Source: an uncultured Bacteroidota bacterium (GTDB lineage Bacteria; Bacteroidota; Bacteroidia; Bacteroidales; UBA12481). Taken from it: 6,731 nucleotides of DNA. The stretch spans positions 1 through 6,731 of the forward strand of contig CAILAQ010000590.1 in the NCBI GenBank assembly GCA_903832165.1, read 5' to 3'. The notes beneath the pieces were generated by a model. It was not told the DNA's origin, did no database searches, and worked only from the letters and a program-made list of their open reading frames with translations. Shown here one piece after another: positions 6,692-6,731 of this stretch (positions are counted from its first letter, which is position 1; every line of letters begins with the position of its first letter). The position numbers and the translations under genes are program-made.

Positions 6692-6731
6692 ATGGCAAAA
6701 ATTAAAGTTGGAATCAATGGTTTCGGCCGCA
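6692..6731 (+). CDS. gap: Glyceraldehyde-3-phosphate dehydrogenase, N-terminal fragment
   Basis: Only the first 13 codons are in the window, cut off by the right edge. They read MAKIKVGINGFGR, the very conserved start of type I glyceraldehyde-3-phosphate dehydrogenase. It holds the first strand of the Rossmann fold and the NAD-binding G-x-N-G-F-G-R motif. The enzyme converts glyceraldehyde 3-phosphate, phosphate and NAD to 1,3-bisphosphoglycerate in the cytoplasm. The paralogue erythrose-4-phosphate dehydrogenase starts similarly and cannot be strictly excluded from 13 residues. The gene has its own promoter and follows a terminator, so it is a separate unit. Confidence 0.88.
   Translation, partial: MAKIKVGINGFGR

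Noticed and set aside
1..6731. Mobile elements, CRISPR arrays, tRNA or other RNA genes, riboswitches
   Set aside because: I saw no terminal inverted repeats, transposase motifs, regular spaced repeats or tRNA-like folds, and the gaps between genes are all short.

Overview
The window looks like an ordinary chromosomal stretch from a member of the Bacteroidota (Bacteroidetes). Four things point there. There is a type IX secretion system (T9SS) plug protein, and a large secreted protein ending in a type A T9SS sorting domain. Several intergenic regions carry TAnnTTTG-type -7 promoter elements, and most starts lack a Shine-Dalgarno sequence. The sequence does not fix the order; a Bacteroidales-like or other environmental anaerobe is only a guess.

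Layout, left to right. Positions 1-1265 hold a minus-strand pair: apbE (lipoprotein FAD:protein FMN transferase), followed 21 bases downstream by the 5' part of a YqgE/AlgH-family gene that runs off the left edge. An 87-base divergent intergenic region separates apbE from a plus-strand series. That series is the T9SS plug gene (1353-2654), a conserved but uncharacterised predicted outer-membrane barrel protein (2695-3471), and a 988-residue secreted beta-propeller protein with a T9SS C-terminal domain (3560-6526). A strong intrinsic terminator follows the 988-residue gene. The start of a glyceraldehyde-3-phosphate dehydrogenase gene, behind its own good promoter, runs off the right edge.

How the genes relate: the plug closes the SprA/Sov translocon when no substrate is passing, and the 988-residue protein is a substrate of that same pathway. 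A machine component and a client therefore lie in one 5.2-kb stretch with the unknown barrel protein between them. Each plus-strand gene has a candidate promoter of its own, so neighbourhood need not mean one transcript. By hand count, the cargo gene prefers CGT/CGC arginine codons much more than the plug gene does, which suggests strong expression.

I see no mobile element, CRISPR array, RNA gene or frameshift, and no intergenic gap above about 165 bases. I found no clearly novel system. The items most worth a second look are the uncharacterised barrel protein beside the plug and the architecture of the large cargo protein.
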